Shown here: one piece after another, positions 27,185-36,802 of the stretch
Numbering within the stretch: the stretch's first letter is position 1
How the letters are laid out: each line of letters starts with the position of its first letter
DNA from: Pseudoxanthomonas beigongshangi
Lineage (GTDB): Bacteria; Pseudomonadota; Gammaproteobacteria; Xanthomonadales; Xanthomonadaceae
Assembly (NCBI RefSeq): GCF_016820515.1
Contig: NZ_JADHDV010000008.1
Location: 62,001-126,000, forward strand
Direction of reading: 5' to 3'
DNA: 64,000 nucleotides
Translations under genes and position numbers: made by a program
The notes under the pieces: generated by a model
Seen by the model: the letters and a program-made list of their open reading frames with translations, nothing else
Database searches by the model: none
Told to the model about the DNA's origin: nothing

Positions 27185-29575
27185 TTATGCCGCTTTTCGC
27201 TTCGCCAGACGCAGCCAGGTATCGACCACGGTGTCCGGGTTCAGCGACACCGACTCGATGCCTTCCTGCATCAGCCATTCGGCCAGATCCGGATGGTCGG
27301 ACGGACCCTGGCCGCAGATGCCCACGTACTTGCCCTTGGCGCGCGCGGCCTGGATGGCCATCGACAGCAGTTTCTTGACCGCCGGGTTCCGTTCGTCGAA
27401 CAGGTTGGCGACGATGCTGGAGTCGCGATCCAGGCCCAGGGTCAGCTGGGTCAGGTCGTTGGATCCGATCGAGAAGCCGTCGAAGATGTCCAGGAACTCG
27501 TCAGCCAGCAGGGCGTTCGAGGGCACCTCGCACATCATGATGATCTTCAGGCCCGGCTTGTCGCCAGTAGCGCCATCGCCCTGCTTGAGGCCGTGGCGGG
27601 CCAGCACTTCGACCACCTTGCGGCCTTCCTCCAGGGTACGCACGAACGGGATCATCACCCACAGGTTGTCCAGGCCCATCTCGTCGCGGACCTTGCGCAC
27701 CGCGCGGCACTCCAGCGCGAAGGCCGGCTCGAACGAGGCATCGACGTAGCGACTGGCACCGCGGAAGCCGATCATCGGGTTTTCTTCATGCGGCTCGTAG
27801 CGGGTGCCGCCGATCAGGTTGGCGTATTCGTTGGACTTGAAGTCCGACAGGCGCACGATGACCGGGTTCGGCGCGACCGAAGCTGTGATGGTAGCGATAC
27901 CCTCGGCCAGGCGATCCACGTAGAAGCTCACCGGGTCCGCGTAGCCGGCCATCTTGGCGTCGATCTTGCGACGGGTTTCCAAGTCCTGGCGGTCGTATTC
28001 CAGCAGCGCCAGCGGATGCACGCCGATGTGGCTGGCGATGATCATTTCCAGCCGGGCCAGGCCGATGCCGGCGTTCGGCAACTGGCCGAAATCGAACGCG
28101 CGCTCGGGGTTGGCCACGTTCATCATGATCTTCAGCGGCGCCGGCGGCATGTTGTCCAGATCGGTCGTCGTGCGCTCGAAGGGCAGGGCGCTGTCGTAGA
28201 TGAAACCGGTGTCGCCCTCGGCGCAGCTGACCGTCACTTCCACGCCGTCGGCGATGCTGTCCAGCGCGTTGCCGGTGCCGACCACCGCCGGCACGCCCAG
28301 TTCACGGGCGATGATCGCCGCGTGGCAGGTGCGGCCGCCGCGGTTGGTGACGATGGCCGAAGCGCGCTTCATCACCGGCTCCCAATCGGGGTCGGTCATG
28401 TCGGCGACCAGCACGTCGCCGGCCTGCACGCGGTTCATGTCATCCAGCGAGCGCACCACGCGGGCCACGCCGCTGCCGATTTTCTGGCCGATCGCGCGGC
28501 CCTCGGCGATGACCGTGCCGCGCTTTTCCAGCGCGTAGCGTTCGATCTGGGTGGCCTTGGCGCGCGACTTCACCGTCTCCGGACGGGCCTGCACGATGAA
28601 CAGCTTGCCGCTGACGCCGTCCTTCGCCCATTCGATGTCCATCGGGCGGCCGTAGTGTTTTTCGATGACCAGCGCCTGCTTCGACAGCTCCTGCACGTCG
28701 GCATCGGAAATGGAGAACTTGCTCCGCAGTTCCGCCGGGGTGTCCTCGTTGCGCACGCGCTCGCCGGGCTTGCCCGAATAGACCATCCGGATCTGCTTGC
28801 TGCCCAGGGCGCGGCGCAGGATCGCCGGCTTGCCCTGCGCCAGGGTGGGCTTGTAGACGTAGAACTCGTCCGGATTCACCGCGCCCTGCACGACGTTCTC
28901 GCCCAGGCCGTAGCTGGCGGTGACGAACACCACCTCGCGGAAACCGGATTCGGTGTCCAGGGTGAACAGCACGCCGGAGGATCCCACGTCCGAGCGCACC
29001 ATCAGCTGCACGCCGGCGGACAGGAACACGTCCTCGTGCTTGAAGCCGTGGTGCACGCGGTAGGCGATGGCGCGATCGTTGTACAGCGAGGCGAAGACTT
29101 CCTTCACCTTGTGGACCACGTCATCGGCGCCGGTGACGTTGAGGAAGGTTTCCTGCTGGCCGGCGAAGCTGGCGTCGGGCAGGTCCTCGGCAGTGGCGGA
29201 GGAGCGCACCGCGACCGCCACTTCGCCGCCGCCGTTTTCCGCGCACAGTTGCGCGTAGGCGGTGCGGATGTCCTGATCCAGGTCCGGTTGCAGGGGGGCG
29301 TCGATGACCCAGCCGCGAATCTCGCGACCGGCGGCGGTCAGCGCCGGCACGTCCTCGACATCCAGCGTGGCCAGCTTGTCGAAAATCCGCTTGGACAGGT
29401 CGTTGTGGGCGATGAACGTCTTGAACGCCTCGGCCGTGGTCGCGTAGCCGCCCGGCACGGACACGCCCAGGCCGGCCAGGTGGCCGATCATTTCGCCAAG
29501 CGAGGAATTCTTGCCGCCGACACGGGCAAGATCGGACAGGCGCAACGCATGCAGCCAGAGGATGTTCTCGTTCAA
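27185..29575 (-). CDS. ppsA: Phosphoenolpyruvate synthase PpsA
   Basis: PpsA makes phosphoenolpyruvate from pyruvate and ATP in gluconeogenesis. The 796-residue protein has the ATP-grasp domain at the N-terminus, the phosphohistidine domain with [15 protein letters not shown] (catalytic His), and the C-terminal PEP-utilising barrel with [11 protein letters not shown] (catalytic Cys). The start codon is TTG, giving the family start [15 protein letters not shown]. It is divergent from its likely regulator ppsR, with a 126-bp gap. The pairing with PpsR implies control by phosphorylation of an active-site region threonine. Confidence 0.96.
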   Translation of the reverse strand: MNENILWLHALRLSDLARVGGKNSSLGEMIGHLAGLGVSVPGGYATTAEAFKTFIAHNDLSKRIFDKLATLDVEDVPALTAAGREIRGWVIDAPLQPDLDQDIRTAYAQLCAENGGGEVAVAVRSSATAEDLPDASFAGQQETFLNVTGADDVVHKVKEVFASLYNDRAIAYRVHHGFKHEDVFLSAGVQLMVRSDVGSSGVLFTLDTESGFREVVFVTASYGLGENVVQGAVNPDEFYVYKPTLAQGKPAILRRALGSKQIRMVYSGKPGERVRNEDTPAELRSKFSISDADVQELSKQALVIEKHYGRPMDIEWAKDGVSGKLFIVQARPETVKSRAKATQIERYALEKRGTVIAEGRAIGQKIGSGVARVVRSLDDMNRVQAGDVLVADMTDPDWEPVMKRASAIVTNRGGRTCHAAIIARELGVPAVVGTGNALDSIADGVEVTVSCAEGDTGFIYDSALPFERTTTDLDNMPPAPLKIMMNVANPERAFDFGQLPNAGIGLARLEMIIASHIGVHPLALLEYDRQDLETRRKIDAKMAGYADPVSFYVDRLAEGIATITASVAPNPVIVRLSDFKSNEYANLIGGTRYEPHEENPMIGFRGASRYVDASFEPAFALECRAVRKVRDEMGLDNLWVMIPFVRTLEEGRKVVEVLARHGLKQGDGATGDKPGLKIIMMCEVPSNALLADEFLDIFDGFSIGSNDLTQLTLGLDRDSSIVANLFDERNPAVKKLLSMAIQAARAKGKYVGICGQGPSDHPDLAEWLMQEGIESVSLNPDTVVDTWLRLAKRKAA

Positions 29576-29701
29576 GCGTTAAGCTCCAAAGCTGACCGTG
29601 CGCCGCGCCGAGACCATCGGCCGGGCCGTGTCCGTGGGGAAAGAGGCGCTATGATGCTATGCAATACCAATTGCAGACAAGCTTGATCTGAAGGGGGTTT
29701 C

Positions 29702-30544
29702 GTGGTGAATCCGGACCAGGGCGGCCTGGTGACCAGGCCGGTGTTCTACGTCTCCGATGGTACCGGCATCACCGCCGAAACCATCGGTCACAGTCTGTTG
29801 ACGCAGTTCACCGGTTTCCGCTTCCAGACCGACCGGATTTCCTTCGTGGACGACGAGGAAAAGGCCCGGGACGCGGCCGACCGCATCCGCCGGGCCGGGA
29901 TCGCGCTAGGGGCCCGGCCGATCGTGGTCAATTCCTGCGTGGATCCGGCCCTGAGCGGGGTGCTGGCCGAGAGTGGCGCCTTGATGCTGGACGTGTTCGC
30001 GCCGTTCATCGAACCGCTGGAGCGCGAGCTGGGGACCCCCCGGCAGTCGCGGGTGGGCCAGGCGCACGGCCTGGTCGATTTCGAGACCTACCATCGCCGC
30101 ATCAACGCGATGAACTTCGCCCTGACCCACGACGACGGCATCGCGCTGGAATACGAGGAGGCCGACGTCATCCTGGTGGCGGTGTCGCGCGCCGGCAAGA
30201 CGCCCACCTGCGTGTACCTGGCGCTGCACTATGGCGTGCGCGCGGCCAACTATCCGCTGACCGATCAGGATCTGGAAACCGATCGCCTGCCACCGCGGCT
30301 GCGTCCTTACCGGCGCAAGCTGTTCGGCCTGACCATCGATCCGGATCGCCTGCACCAGATCCGGCAGGAGCGGCGTCCCAATTCCCGCTATGCGCAGATG
30401 GATACCTGCAAGCGCGAGGTCGCCGCGGCCGAGGCGATGTTCCAGGTGGAGCGCATTCCCACCCTCAGCACCACCAACAAGTCGATCGAGGAAATCTCCA
30501 GCAAGGTGCTGTCCACGCTGGGGCTGCAGCGCGAGATGTTCTGA
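29702..30544 (+). CDS. ppsR: PEP synthase regulatory kinase/phosphorylase PpsR
   Basis: A 280-residue DUF299 family bifunctional enzyme that inactivates PpsA by ADP-dependent phosphorylation and reactivates it by phosphorolysis. Characteristic motifs are [19 protein letters not shown] at the N-terminus and the P-loop-like [10 protein letters not shown] at about residue 160. The start is GTG (29702, with a second GTG at 29705) after GAAGGGGG. Divergence from ppsA is the standard arrangement and supports the assignment to PpsA rather than PPDK. Confidence 0.95.
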   Translation: MVNPDQGGLVTRPVFYVSDGTGITAETIGHSLLTQFTGFRFQTDRISFVDDEEKARDAADRIRRAGIALGARPIVVNSCVDPALSGVLAESGALMLDVFAPFIEPLERELGTPRQSRVGQAHGLVDFETYHRRINAMNFALTHDDGIALEYEEADVILVAVSRAGKTPTCVYLALHYGVRAANYPLTDQDLETDRLPPRLRPYRRKLFGLTIDPDRLHQIRQERRPNSRYAQMDTCKREVAAAEAMFQVERIPTLSTTNKSIEEISSKVLSTLGLQREMF

Positions 30545-30674
30545 GGCGGGGAGGCGGGCCGGAAGGGGCCGGGACGCGCCGCGGAATTCCGGCGGCGGGA
30601 AACCTTAACTTAGGCTTCCCGGGCGATGCCGTCAATGCTGCCGCCGGCGCCGGCCAGCGTGTAGCATCGGCCCC

Positions 30675-31163
30675 ATGCAACCTCCCGCCACCGACCGCCA
30701 GGCACGCATTCCCAAGCTCAGCCGCTTCGGCTGGCTGATGGCGCTCTATGCGGAAAACCACGTGCGCCTGATGCGGTTGTTCGCCCCGGACCACCTGACC
30801 GCGGGAACCTACATTTCCTCGGTCGGCGACGGCCTGGACGTGCGCCTGGAAGTGATCGAGACCCACCGCTACACGGTCGAACTCAGGCTCACCTACGATC
30901 TGCGCGATCCGCTGACCGGCGAACCGGATCCTTCCGCCTTCGTGCGCCTGTACCGCGACGCCCACCAGGCCGAGGCCACGCATTGCTACGTCGGCCGCCG
31001 CTGGCAAGACGTGATCGGCCTGTATCCGCCGCCGGCGGAAGTGATCAGCCATCGCATGCGCATGAATACCTTCCTGGGCAAATGGCTGGAATACCTGGCC
31101 GACCAGGGACATGGCGTGGCGACATTGAAAGCGGTCGAAACCGCCGCGCTCGACGCGGCCTAG
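30675..31163 (+). CDS. DUF1249 family protein
   Basis: A 162-residue cytoplasmic protein of the DUF1249 (YqiB-like) family. The signature begins KLSRFGWLMALYAENHVRLMRLF and continues with a beta-rich middle (VRLEVIETHRYTVELRLTY) and a conserved DAHQAEATHC segment. The function is unknown; in E. coli yqiB is near nudF and cpdA. The window shows no such neighbours. It is the last protein gene before the tRNA pair. Confidence 0.85.
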   Translation: MQPPATDRQARIPKLSRFGWLMALYAENHVRLMRLFAPDHLTAGTYISSVGDGLDVRLEVIETHRYTVELRLTYDLRDPLTGEPDPSAFVRLYRDAHQAEATHCYVGRRWQDVIGLYPPPAEVISHRMRMNTFLGKWLEYLADQGHGVATLKAVETAALDAA

Positions 31164-31358
31164 TTCGACTCGGATTGGCCTGCACGTCGAAACCGATTCC
31201 TGCGCAGGCGGGCAATGCGGACAAGGCAGCGTGCAACGCGTGCGCGCGTAACGAACCACCAGTCGTACAACATTCCATTCGCACAGTAAGAACCAGGCGG
31301 GTTTCGTCAGCCCGTGCAGAATCTTTCCGTAGCCAGTTTCCCGTTATTCCGGCAACGC

Positions 31359-31395
31359 AAAAACAATCAGGGCCCGGTTTCCCGAGCCCTGATTG
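31359..31395 (-). terminator. Intrinsic terminator of the tRNA-Ala/tRNA-Glu transcript
   Basis: On the minus strand, CAATCAGGGC and GCCCTGATTG (31395-31386 and 31374-31365) form a 10-bp stem followed by a T-run (the A-tract at 31360-31364). It lies 12 bp after tRNA-Glu and is a textbook Rho-independent terminator. Confidence 0.85.
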
Positions 31396-31407
31396 CTTCT
31401 TCAAAAT

Positions 31408-31483
31408 TGGCGTCCCCACGGGGATTCGAACCCCGGTCGCCACCGTGAAAGGGTGATGTCCTAGGCCTCTAGACGATGGGGAC
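31408..31483 (-). tRNA. tRNA-Glu (anticodon TTC)
   Basis: A 76-nt cloverleaf with encoded CCA. On the minus strand the acceptor stem starts GTCCCCA and ends TGGGGAC-G-CCA, the anticodon stem-loop reads CATCACCC-TTTC-ACGG with TTC as anticodon, and the T loop contains GGTTCGAATCC. It follows tRNA-Ala on the same strand by 58 bp. Confidence 0.96.
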
Positions 31484-31541
31484 GCGTTTGAAACATTGCC
31501 GCTTAAATTTTTCTTTCCAGACGGCCTAATGCCTGGAAAGT

Positions 31542-31617
<76 letters not shown>

Positions 31618-31636
31618 ACGCGGCGGGAGAAGCGAA

Positions 31637-31665
31637 ATTGTAGGGGGGGCTTTGCCGACTTGCAA
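31637..31665 (-). promoter_or_regulatory. Sigma-70 promoter of the tRNA pair
   Basis: On the minus strand TTGCAA (31665-31660) and TACAAT (31642-31637) are separated by exactly 17 bp, ending 19 bp before tRNA-Ala. Both boxes are close to consensus. Confidence 0.8.
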
Positions 31666-31669
31666 GCAT

Positions 31670-31691
31670 CCGTGAAAAAAAAATTTCACGG
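31670..31691. promoter_or_regulatory. Perfect palindrome between tRNA promoter and pigment operon
   Basis: CCGTGAAA and TTTCACGG form a perfect 8-bp dyad around an A-tract (31670-31691). It lies just upstream of the tRNA promoter and 65 bp upstream of the first pigment gene. It could be an upstream activating site, an operator, or a terminator preventing read-through; the sequence does not decide. Confidence 0.4.
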
Positions 31692-31755
31692 TGGCGGATT
31701 CGGGGCACATCCGGTGGAATAGGGCGCTCGCAGAAACCGGGCGGATCGCAGCATC

Positions 31756-32502
31756 GTGAGGATTCAGTTCACCATCGCCGAATGGGCCGCCTGGGCGCCC
31801 GGACTCGAAACCGCCGAGGCGTGGCGCGAATGGGCGCGCCAGCCGTTTCCGCCCCACGGCGAGGGCACGCCGGCGCTGGGGGAGGTACCGGCGATGCAGC
31901 GGCGGCGAATCGATCGCCTGGGGCGGATGGCGATCCAGACCGCCTATTGGTGCCAGCGCGCGGAGGCGGAAGGCATTCCGTTCGTGTTCGCCTCGCGGCA
32001 CGGCGACGTGGCCTGCTCGGTGGAACTGCTGGAATCGCTGAGCCGTCGCGAAACCCTGTCGCCGACCAGCTTCGGACTCTCCGTGCACAACGCGATCGCC
32101 GCGCTGTATTCGATTGTGCGCGGCGAGCGTGGCAACTATCTGGCGCTCGCCGCCGGACACGCCACGCCGGAAGCGGCGCTGGTGGAGGCGGCGGGACTGC
32201 TCGGGGATGGTTCGCCCGAAGTACTGGTGGTGGTTTACGACGCCGCGCTGCCAGAGGTGTATGCCGATTTCAGGGACGAACCGGATCCTTTCCACGCCTG
32301 GTGCTGGCGGGTGGCGCCGGCGGATCGCGGCGACGGCATCGCCGTGGGACTGGGCTGCGGCGCGGTGCCGGCGGAGGCGGGCGTGCCGGAAGCCGCGGTC
32401 CTGCCGCACAGTCTGGAGGTATTGCGTTTCCTGCTGGCCGGTTCCGGCACCCTGCGGCATGTGGCCGATGGGCGGCAATGGGAGTGGCGCCACGGTGGGT
32501 GA
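31756..32502 (+). CDS. Ketosynthase-like protein (chain length factor type), aryl-polyene cluster
   Basis: A 248-residue protein resembling the N-terminal half of beta-ketoacyl synthases (Ketoacyl-synt_2 family, often called chain length factor in aryl-polyene clusters). The recognisable core is FVFASRHGDVACSVELLESL followed by SPTSFGLSVHNAIAALYSI. No complete Cys-His-His catalytic set is visible, so it probably supports a partner ketosynthase and affects chain length rather than catalysing condensation alone. The start is GTG. It is the first gene of the operon and overlaps the next one. Confidence 0.8.
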   Translation: MRIQFTIAEWAAWAPGLETAEAWREWARQPFPPHGEGTPALGEVPAMQRRRIDRLGRMAIQTAYWCQRAEAEGIPFVFASRHGDVACSVELLESLSRRETLSPTSFGLSVHNAIAALYSIVRGERGNYLALAAGHATPEAALVEAAGLLGDGSPEVLVVVYDAALPEVYADFRDEPDPFHAWCWRVAPADRGDGIAVGLGCGAVPAEAGVPEAAVLPHSLEVLRFLLAGSGTLRHVADGRQWEWRHGG

Positions 32503-33283
32503 CCGCCTGGACCATCTGTGGCGGGTGTTCGGCACCGGCCTGAGTTTCCTGGCCTTTGGTGTCGGCGGGCTGGTGCTGAGGGTGCTGGTGTTCCCGCCGA
32601 TGCAATGGTTCGTGCGTGACCCGTCGCGCCGGCGGAGGCTGGTCCGGCGCGCCGTGCAGCGCAGTTTCGCCGCGCACGTGGAGCTGATGCGCCGGTTGGG
32701 CCTGCTGACCTATGAAATCCGCCATCGCGAGCGCCTGCAACGCGACGGCCTGCTGATCCTGGCCAACCATCCGACCCTGATCGACGTGGTGTTCCTGGTC
32801 TCGCTGCTGCCCAACGCCGATTGCGTGGTGAAGTCGGCGGTGGCGCGCAATCCGTTCATGCGCGGGCCGGTCCGGGCCGCGGGCTACGTATCCAACGACG
32901 ATGGCGCCGGACTGGTGGACGATTGCATCGCGGCGGTGAAGGCGGGCGGCAACCTGGTGATTTTTCCGGAGGGGACCCGGACCGTGCGCGGGCAGCCGCC
33001 GAAGCTGCAGCGCGGGGCCGCCAACATCGCCGTCCGCGGCCGCCTGGACATCACGCCGGTCAGGCTGAGCTGCACGCCGATGACGCTGGGGAAAGGGGAG
33101 AAATGGTATCGTGTGCCCACGCGCCGGTTCCATGTGGTGGTGGACGTTCAGGAAGACCTGCCGATCGCACGGTTCCTGAACGCCGCCGAGTCCGGAACCG
33201 GAGGGGACGCGGCAGCCGCCAGGCGGCTCACCGACTATTTGACGCATTATTTTTCTGGAGAGGAAACGCGTGCAGGCACTTGA
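32495..33283 (+). CDS. Lysophospholipid acyltransferase-type protein (PlsC-like)
   Basis: A 262-residue membrane-associated acyltransferase: an N-terminal hydrophobic helix (about residues 14-34), the HX4D catalytic motif in NHPTLIDV at about residue 89 and the acceptor-binding FPEGTRT at about residue 157. PlsC-like enzymes move acyl groups from ACP or CoA to lipid hydroxyls. In aryl-polyene clusters such enzymes are thought to join the polyene acyl chain to the lipid. GTG 32495 overlaps the upstream stop by 8 bp; an in-frame ATG at 32468 would add 9 residues. Confidence 0.85.
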   Translation: MGDRLDHLWRVFGTGLSFLAFGVGGLVLRVLVFPPMQWFVRDPSRRRRLVRRAVQRSFAAHVELMRRLGLLTYEIRHRERLQRDGLLILANHPTLIDVVFLVSLLPNADCVVKSAVARNPFMRGPVRAAGYVSNDDGAGLVDDCIAAVKAGGNLVIFPEGTRTVRGQPPKLQRGAANIAVRGRLDITPVRLSCTPMTLGKGEKWYRVPTRRFHVVVDVQEDLPIARFLNAAESGTGGDAAAARRLTDYLTHYFSGEETRAGT

Positions 33284-33530
33284 GCACGAGATCAAGGAAT
33301 TGATCATCGCCGCCCTGTCCCTCGAGGACATTGGTCCCGATGACATCGATACGGCGGCGCCGCTGTTCGTCGAAGGATTGGGGCTGGATTCGATCGACGC
33401 GCTGGAACTGGGCCTGGCCCTGCAGAAGCGCTACGGCGTCAGCCTGTCGGCGGACTCGCAGGAAACCCGCAAGCATTTTTCCAGCGTGCGAGCGCTGGCC
33501 GAGTTCGTCGCGTCGCAGCGGGCGGCGTGA
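33270..33530 (+). CDS. Acyl carrier protein 1 (aryl-polyene cluster)
   Basis: An 86-residue acyl carrier protein with the 4'-phosphopantetheine attachment Ser in LGLDSIDALEL (about Ser41). The acidic four-helix pattern is typical. Its start overlaps the acyltransferase stop. Together with the second carrier protein, it carries the growing aryl-polyene chain or the aryl starter. Confidence 0.92.
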   Translation: MQALEHEIKELIIAALSLEDIGPDDIDTAAPLFVEGLGLDSIDALELGLALQKRYGVSLSADSQETRKHFSSVRALAEFVASQRAA

Positions 33531-33552
33531 AGGGCGCGGCGAGGGGACTGAA

Positions 33553-33807
33553 ATGACCAAGAACGAACTATTCGACCGGATCGCCACGATCCTGCACGAC
33601 ACCTTCGAAATCGATCCGGCGAAGATCACGCCGGAATCGCGCCTGTACGACGACCTGGACATCGACAGCATCGACGCGGTCGATCTGATCGTCCAGCTCA
33701 AGCCGCTGCTGGGCCGCAACCTGCAACCGGACGCGTTCAAGACCGTCCGCACGGTGCAGGACGTCGTCGACGTGCTGTATGGCCTGATCCGCGACCAAGC
33801 CGCCTGA
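33553..33807 (+). CDS. Acyl carrier protein 2 (aryl-polyene cluster)
   Basis: An 84-residue carrier protein with the attachment Ser in DIDSIDAVDL (about Ser38). It differs strongly from the first carrier protein, so the two are not recent duplicates and probably have different jobs, for example starter loading and chain extension. It begins 22 bp after carrier protein 1 with a GGGGAC-type ribosome site. Confidence 0.92.
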   Translation: MTKNELFDRIATILHDTFEIDPAKITPESRLYDDLDIDSIDAVDLIVQLKPLLGRNLQPDAFKTVRTVQDVVDVLYGLIRDQAA

Positions 33808-33825
33808 TCAAGGCGCGGCGCGCTC

Positions 33826-34380
33826 ATGGCGAACCGGGTCCGCGCGGCATTGTTCATTGCCCTGTCGCTGGCCTATCCGCTGGTCGTCTACCTGGCGCTG
33901 GGCCGGTTCGAGCCGCGCTGGCTGGCGCTCCTGCTGATGGCGCTGGCGCTGCTGCGCGCGCTGGCGACCCGCCAGCCGGTGTGGCTGGCGGCGGCAGGCG
34001 GGGCGGCGGTCCTGGCCGCGCTGACCACGGTGTTCAACGATGCGCTGCCGCTGAAGCTGTATCCGGCGCTGGTCAACGCGGTGATGCTGGTGGTGTTCGC
34101 GGTGAGCCTGCGCTTCCCGCCCACGGTGGTGGAGCGGATCGCCCGCGTGAGCGAGCCGGATCTGCCGGCGCGCGCGGTCGCCTATACCCGCCGGGTCACC
34201 CAGGTGTGGTGCGTGTTCTTCATCTTCAATGGCGCACTGGCGCTGGCAACGGCTCTATGGACCACGGATCGCGTCTGGGCGCTCTACAACGGCGGCATCG
34301 CCTACCTGCTGATGGGCGCCTTGTTCGCGGGCGAGTGGCTGGTGCGGCAGCGCGTGCGGGCGGCGCACCGGCATGAGTGA
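33826..34380 (+). CDS. Aryl-polyene cluster membrane protein (COG4648-type)
   Basis: A 184-residue integral membrane protein with about five or six hydrophobic helices. It matches the COG4648-type membrane protein regularly found next to the acyl ligase in aryl-polyene loci. The function is unknown; it may form part of the membrane assembly. Its stop overlaps the ligase start by 8 bp. Confidence 0.75.
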   Translation: MANRVRAALFIALSLAYPLVVYLALGRFEPRWLALLLMALALLRALATRQPVWLAAAGGAAVLAALTTVFNDALPLKLYPALVNAVMLVVFAVSLRFPPTVVERIARVSEPDLPARAVAYTRRVTQVWCVFFIFNGALALATALWTTDRVWALYNGGIAYLLMGALFAGEWLVRQRVRAAHRHE

Positions 34381-36046
34381 GTGGCTGCCGCTGGACCGCG
34401 TCGCCGTCGATGCCCGGACCGGACGGTGGGTCGGTCCGGATTGGGATCACCCGGCGTTCCGGACCCGAGTACTGGCCTGGCAGGCGGCATTCGCCGGCGC
34501 CGGGGGCCGTGACTGGGCGCTGTACTTCGAGGACGCGACCGCCTTCGCCGCGGCCCTGTTCGGCGCCTGGCACGCCGGCAAGCGGGTATTCCTGTGCGCC
34601 GACAACCTGCCGGCCACCCGTGAACGGCTGGCCGGGCAGGTCGATGGCTTCGCCGGCGACTTCGCGGATGGTGGCGTGATGCCCGCCGACGTGGTTCCGG
34701 ACACGGTCCTGGCGCCGCTGGACGAGGCCGCGACCCGCTTGCTGGTGTTCACTTCGGGCAGCACCGGCGAGCCGGTCGCCATCGAGAAGCGGCTGGATCA
34801 GCTGGCGCGGGAGGTGGAAGCGCTGGAAGCCGCTTTCGGCGCGGACCTCGGCGCGGCGACGGTGCATGGCACGGTGTCCCACCAGCACATCTACGGACTG
34901 CTGTTCCGGGTGCTGTGGCCGCTGGCGGCCGGCCGGCCGATCGCGCCGCGTACCTTCTTCCACGAGGACCTGCTGGCCGCCCTGGCCGGGCAACCGGCGT
35001 TGCTGGTGGCCAGCCCGGCGCACCTGAAGCGGCTGCCGCAGCAACTGGACTGGGCCTCGCTGCGCGGGCAATTGCGGGCGGTGTTCTCCTCCGGTGGCGC
35101 CTTGCCGGCCGAGGCCGCGCTGGAAGCCCGCCGCTGGTTGGGGGTGGCCCCCACCGAAATCTACGGCAGCAGCGAGACCGGCGGCATCGCGTGGCGGCGC
35201 TGGGACGACGAACAACCGGCCTGGCGCGCGCTGCCCGGGGTGGCCTGGCGGGTCCAGGACGGACGCCTGCAGGTGCGCTCGCCGCACCTGGCCCAGGCGC
35301 GGGAGTGGTGGACCAGCGAGGACCGGGTACACGCCGACGGAGACGGGTTCCGCCTGCTCGGGCGGGCGGATCGCATCGTCAAGGTCGAGGAGCGCCGGGT
35401 GTCGCTGGATGGACTGGAGCGCGACATCGCCGGTCATCCGCGGGTGGCCGAAGCCCGCGTCTGCGTGCTGCCCGGCGCGCGCGACGCGCTGGTGGCGGTG
35501 GTGGTGCCCAATGAGGCCGGCTGGGAGTACCTGCGCGAACACGGCCGCCGCGCGCTGTCGCAGCAGTTGTCGCAGCATCTGGCCGGCCGCCACGACGCGG
35601 TCGCGCGTCCGCGCCGCTGGCGTTACGCGGTGGCCCTGCCGGTCAACGCGCAGGGCAAGGTCACCGAGCGGGCGCTGACCGCGCTGTTCCGGCCCGAGCG
35701 TCCGGAACCGCACTGGCGCGTGCGCGAACCGCTGGCCGCCGAACTGGAACTGGATCTGGACGTGGATCTGGCGGTGTTCGACGGTCATTTTCCGCAGGCG
35801 ACGATCCTGCCCGGGGTGGCGCAACTGGACTGGGCGATCCGGTTCGGCCGCGAAGCCTTCCCGCTGCCGCCGCGGTTCCTGCGCATGGAGGCGCTGAAGT
35901 TCCAGCGCGTCGCGCGTCCGGGCGACCGCATCCGCCTGCACCTGCAATGGGCGGCGGAAAAATCGACGCTGGCATTCCAGTACACCTCCGCGCATGGTCC
36001 GCACGCCAGTGGCCGGGTCGTGTTCGCGGCGCAGGAAGGACACTGA
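34373..36046 (+). CDS. Acyl/aryl-CoA or ACP ligase fused to a hotdog dehydratase domain
   Basis: A 557-residue fusion. Residues about 1-440 are an adenylate-forming ligase: P-loop LLVFTSGSTGEPVAIEKR, A5-like YGSSETGGIAWR, and a C-terminal domain with the hinge LLGRADRIVKVEERRVS and a catalytic Lys in NAQGKVTERAL. Residues about 450-557 are a FabZ/ApeI-type hotdog domain (FDGHFPQATILPGVAQLDWAI). It probably activates the aromatic starter acid or an intermediate and loads it on carrier protein, with the fused domain dehydrating hydroxyacyl intermediates. In E. coli-type clusters these are separate proteins. Confidence 0.88.
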   Translation: MSEWLPLDRVAVDARTGRWVGPDWDHPAFRTRVLAWQAAFAGAGGRDWALYFEDATAFAAALFGAWHAGKRVFLCADNLPATRERLAGQVDGFAGDFADGGVMPADVVPDTVLAPLDEAATRLLVFTSGSTGEPVAIEKRLDQLAREVEALEAAFGADLGAATVHGTVSHQHIYGLLFRVLWPLAAGRPIAPRTFFHEDLLAALAGQPALLVASPAHLKRLPQQLDWASLRGQLRAVFSSGGALPAEAALEARRWLGVAPTEIYGSSETGGIAWRRWDDEQPAWRALPGVAWRVQDGRLQVRSPHLAQAREWWTSEDRVHADGDGFRLLGRADRIVKVEERRVSLDGLERDIAGHPRVAEARVCVLPGARDALVAVVVPNEAGWEYLREHGRRALSQQLSQHLAGRHDAVARPRRWRYAVALPVNAQGKVTERALTALFRPERPEPHWRVREPLAAELELDLDVDLAVFDGHFPQATILPGVAQLDWAIRFGREAFPLPPRFLRMEALKFQRVARPGDRIRLHLQWAAEKSTLAFQYTSAHGPHASGRVVFAAQEGH

Positions 36047-36049
36047 ACC

Positions 36050-36802
36050 ATGTCGGTCGATCGCTTGATGGTGATCATTCCGGTGTTCGACCACGAGCAC
36101 GCGATTGGCGCGATGGTCACCGGCGTGCTCGCCTCCGGTTTGGACTGCCTGCTGGTGGACGACGGATCCGGTCCGGCCTGCGCCCGGGTGCTGGACGCCT
36201 TGGCCGAGGCGCATGCGCCGCGCGTGCGGCTGCTGCGGCTGGCGCACAACCAGGGCAAGGGCGGGGCGGTGATGGCGGGTTTCCGCGAAGCCGCGCGGCT
36301 GGGCGCCAGCCACGCGTTGCAGATCGACGCCGACGGCCAGCACGATCCCGCCGACATTCCGCGTTTCGCCGAGGCGTCGCGGCAGCGACCGCAGGCGATC
36401 ATCTGCGGCGTGCCCGAATACGACGAAAGCGTGCCCAAAGGGCGCCTGTATGGCCGCTACCTGACCCACGTCTGGGTCTGGATCAACACGCTGTCGTTCG
36501 CCATCCGCGATTCGATGTGCGGCTTCCGCGTCTATCCGCTGGCGCCGGTGCTGGCGCTGATGGCGCAGGAACCGATTGGCCGGCGGATGGATTTCGACAT
36601 CGAAATCATCGTGCGGCTGTTCTGGCGCGGCGTGGCGGTGGTCAACCTGCCGACCCGGGTGACCTATCCCAGCGACGGCGTGTCGCATTTCGATGTCTGG
36701 CGCGACAACGTGCGGATCAGCCGCATGCACGCGCGCCTGTTCTTCGGCATGCTGCGGCGCCTGCCGCGCTGGCTGCTGCGTGGACGGACGGTGCCCGCGT
36801 GA
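36050..36802 (+). CDS. Family 2 glycosyltransferase
   Basis: A 250-residue GT-A fold glycosyltransferase of the dolichyl-phosphate mannose synthase-like group: N-terminal LMVIIPVFDHEHAIGAMV, the metal-binding DADGQHDP, and a C-terminal amphipathic region instead of membrane helices. It starts 3 bp after the ligase. In xanthomonadin-like pigments a sugar or polar head group may be added; the acceptor is unknown. The last 4 bp overlap the next gene (GTGA). Confidence 0.88.
   Translation: MSVDRLMVIIPVFDHEHAIGAMVTGVLASGLDCLLVDDGSGPACARVLDALAEAHAPRVRLLRLAHNQGKGGAVMAGFREAARLGASHALQIDADGQHDPADIPRFAEASRQRPQAIICGVPEYDESVPKGRLYGRYLTHVWVWINTLSFAIRDSMCGFRVYPLAPVLALMAQEPIGRRMDFDIEIIVRLFWRGVAVVNLPTRVTYPSDGVSHFDVWRDNVRISRMHARLFFGMLRRLPRWLLRGRTVPA

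Noticed and set aside
31670-31691. Intrinsic terminator
   Set aside because: The stem is perfect, but no T-run follows on either strand outside the A-tract loop, so it is listed only as a palindrome.
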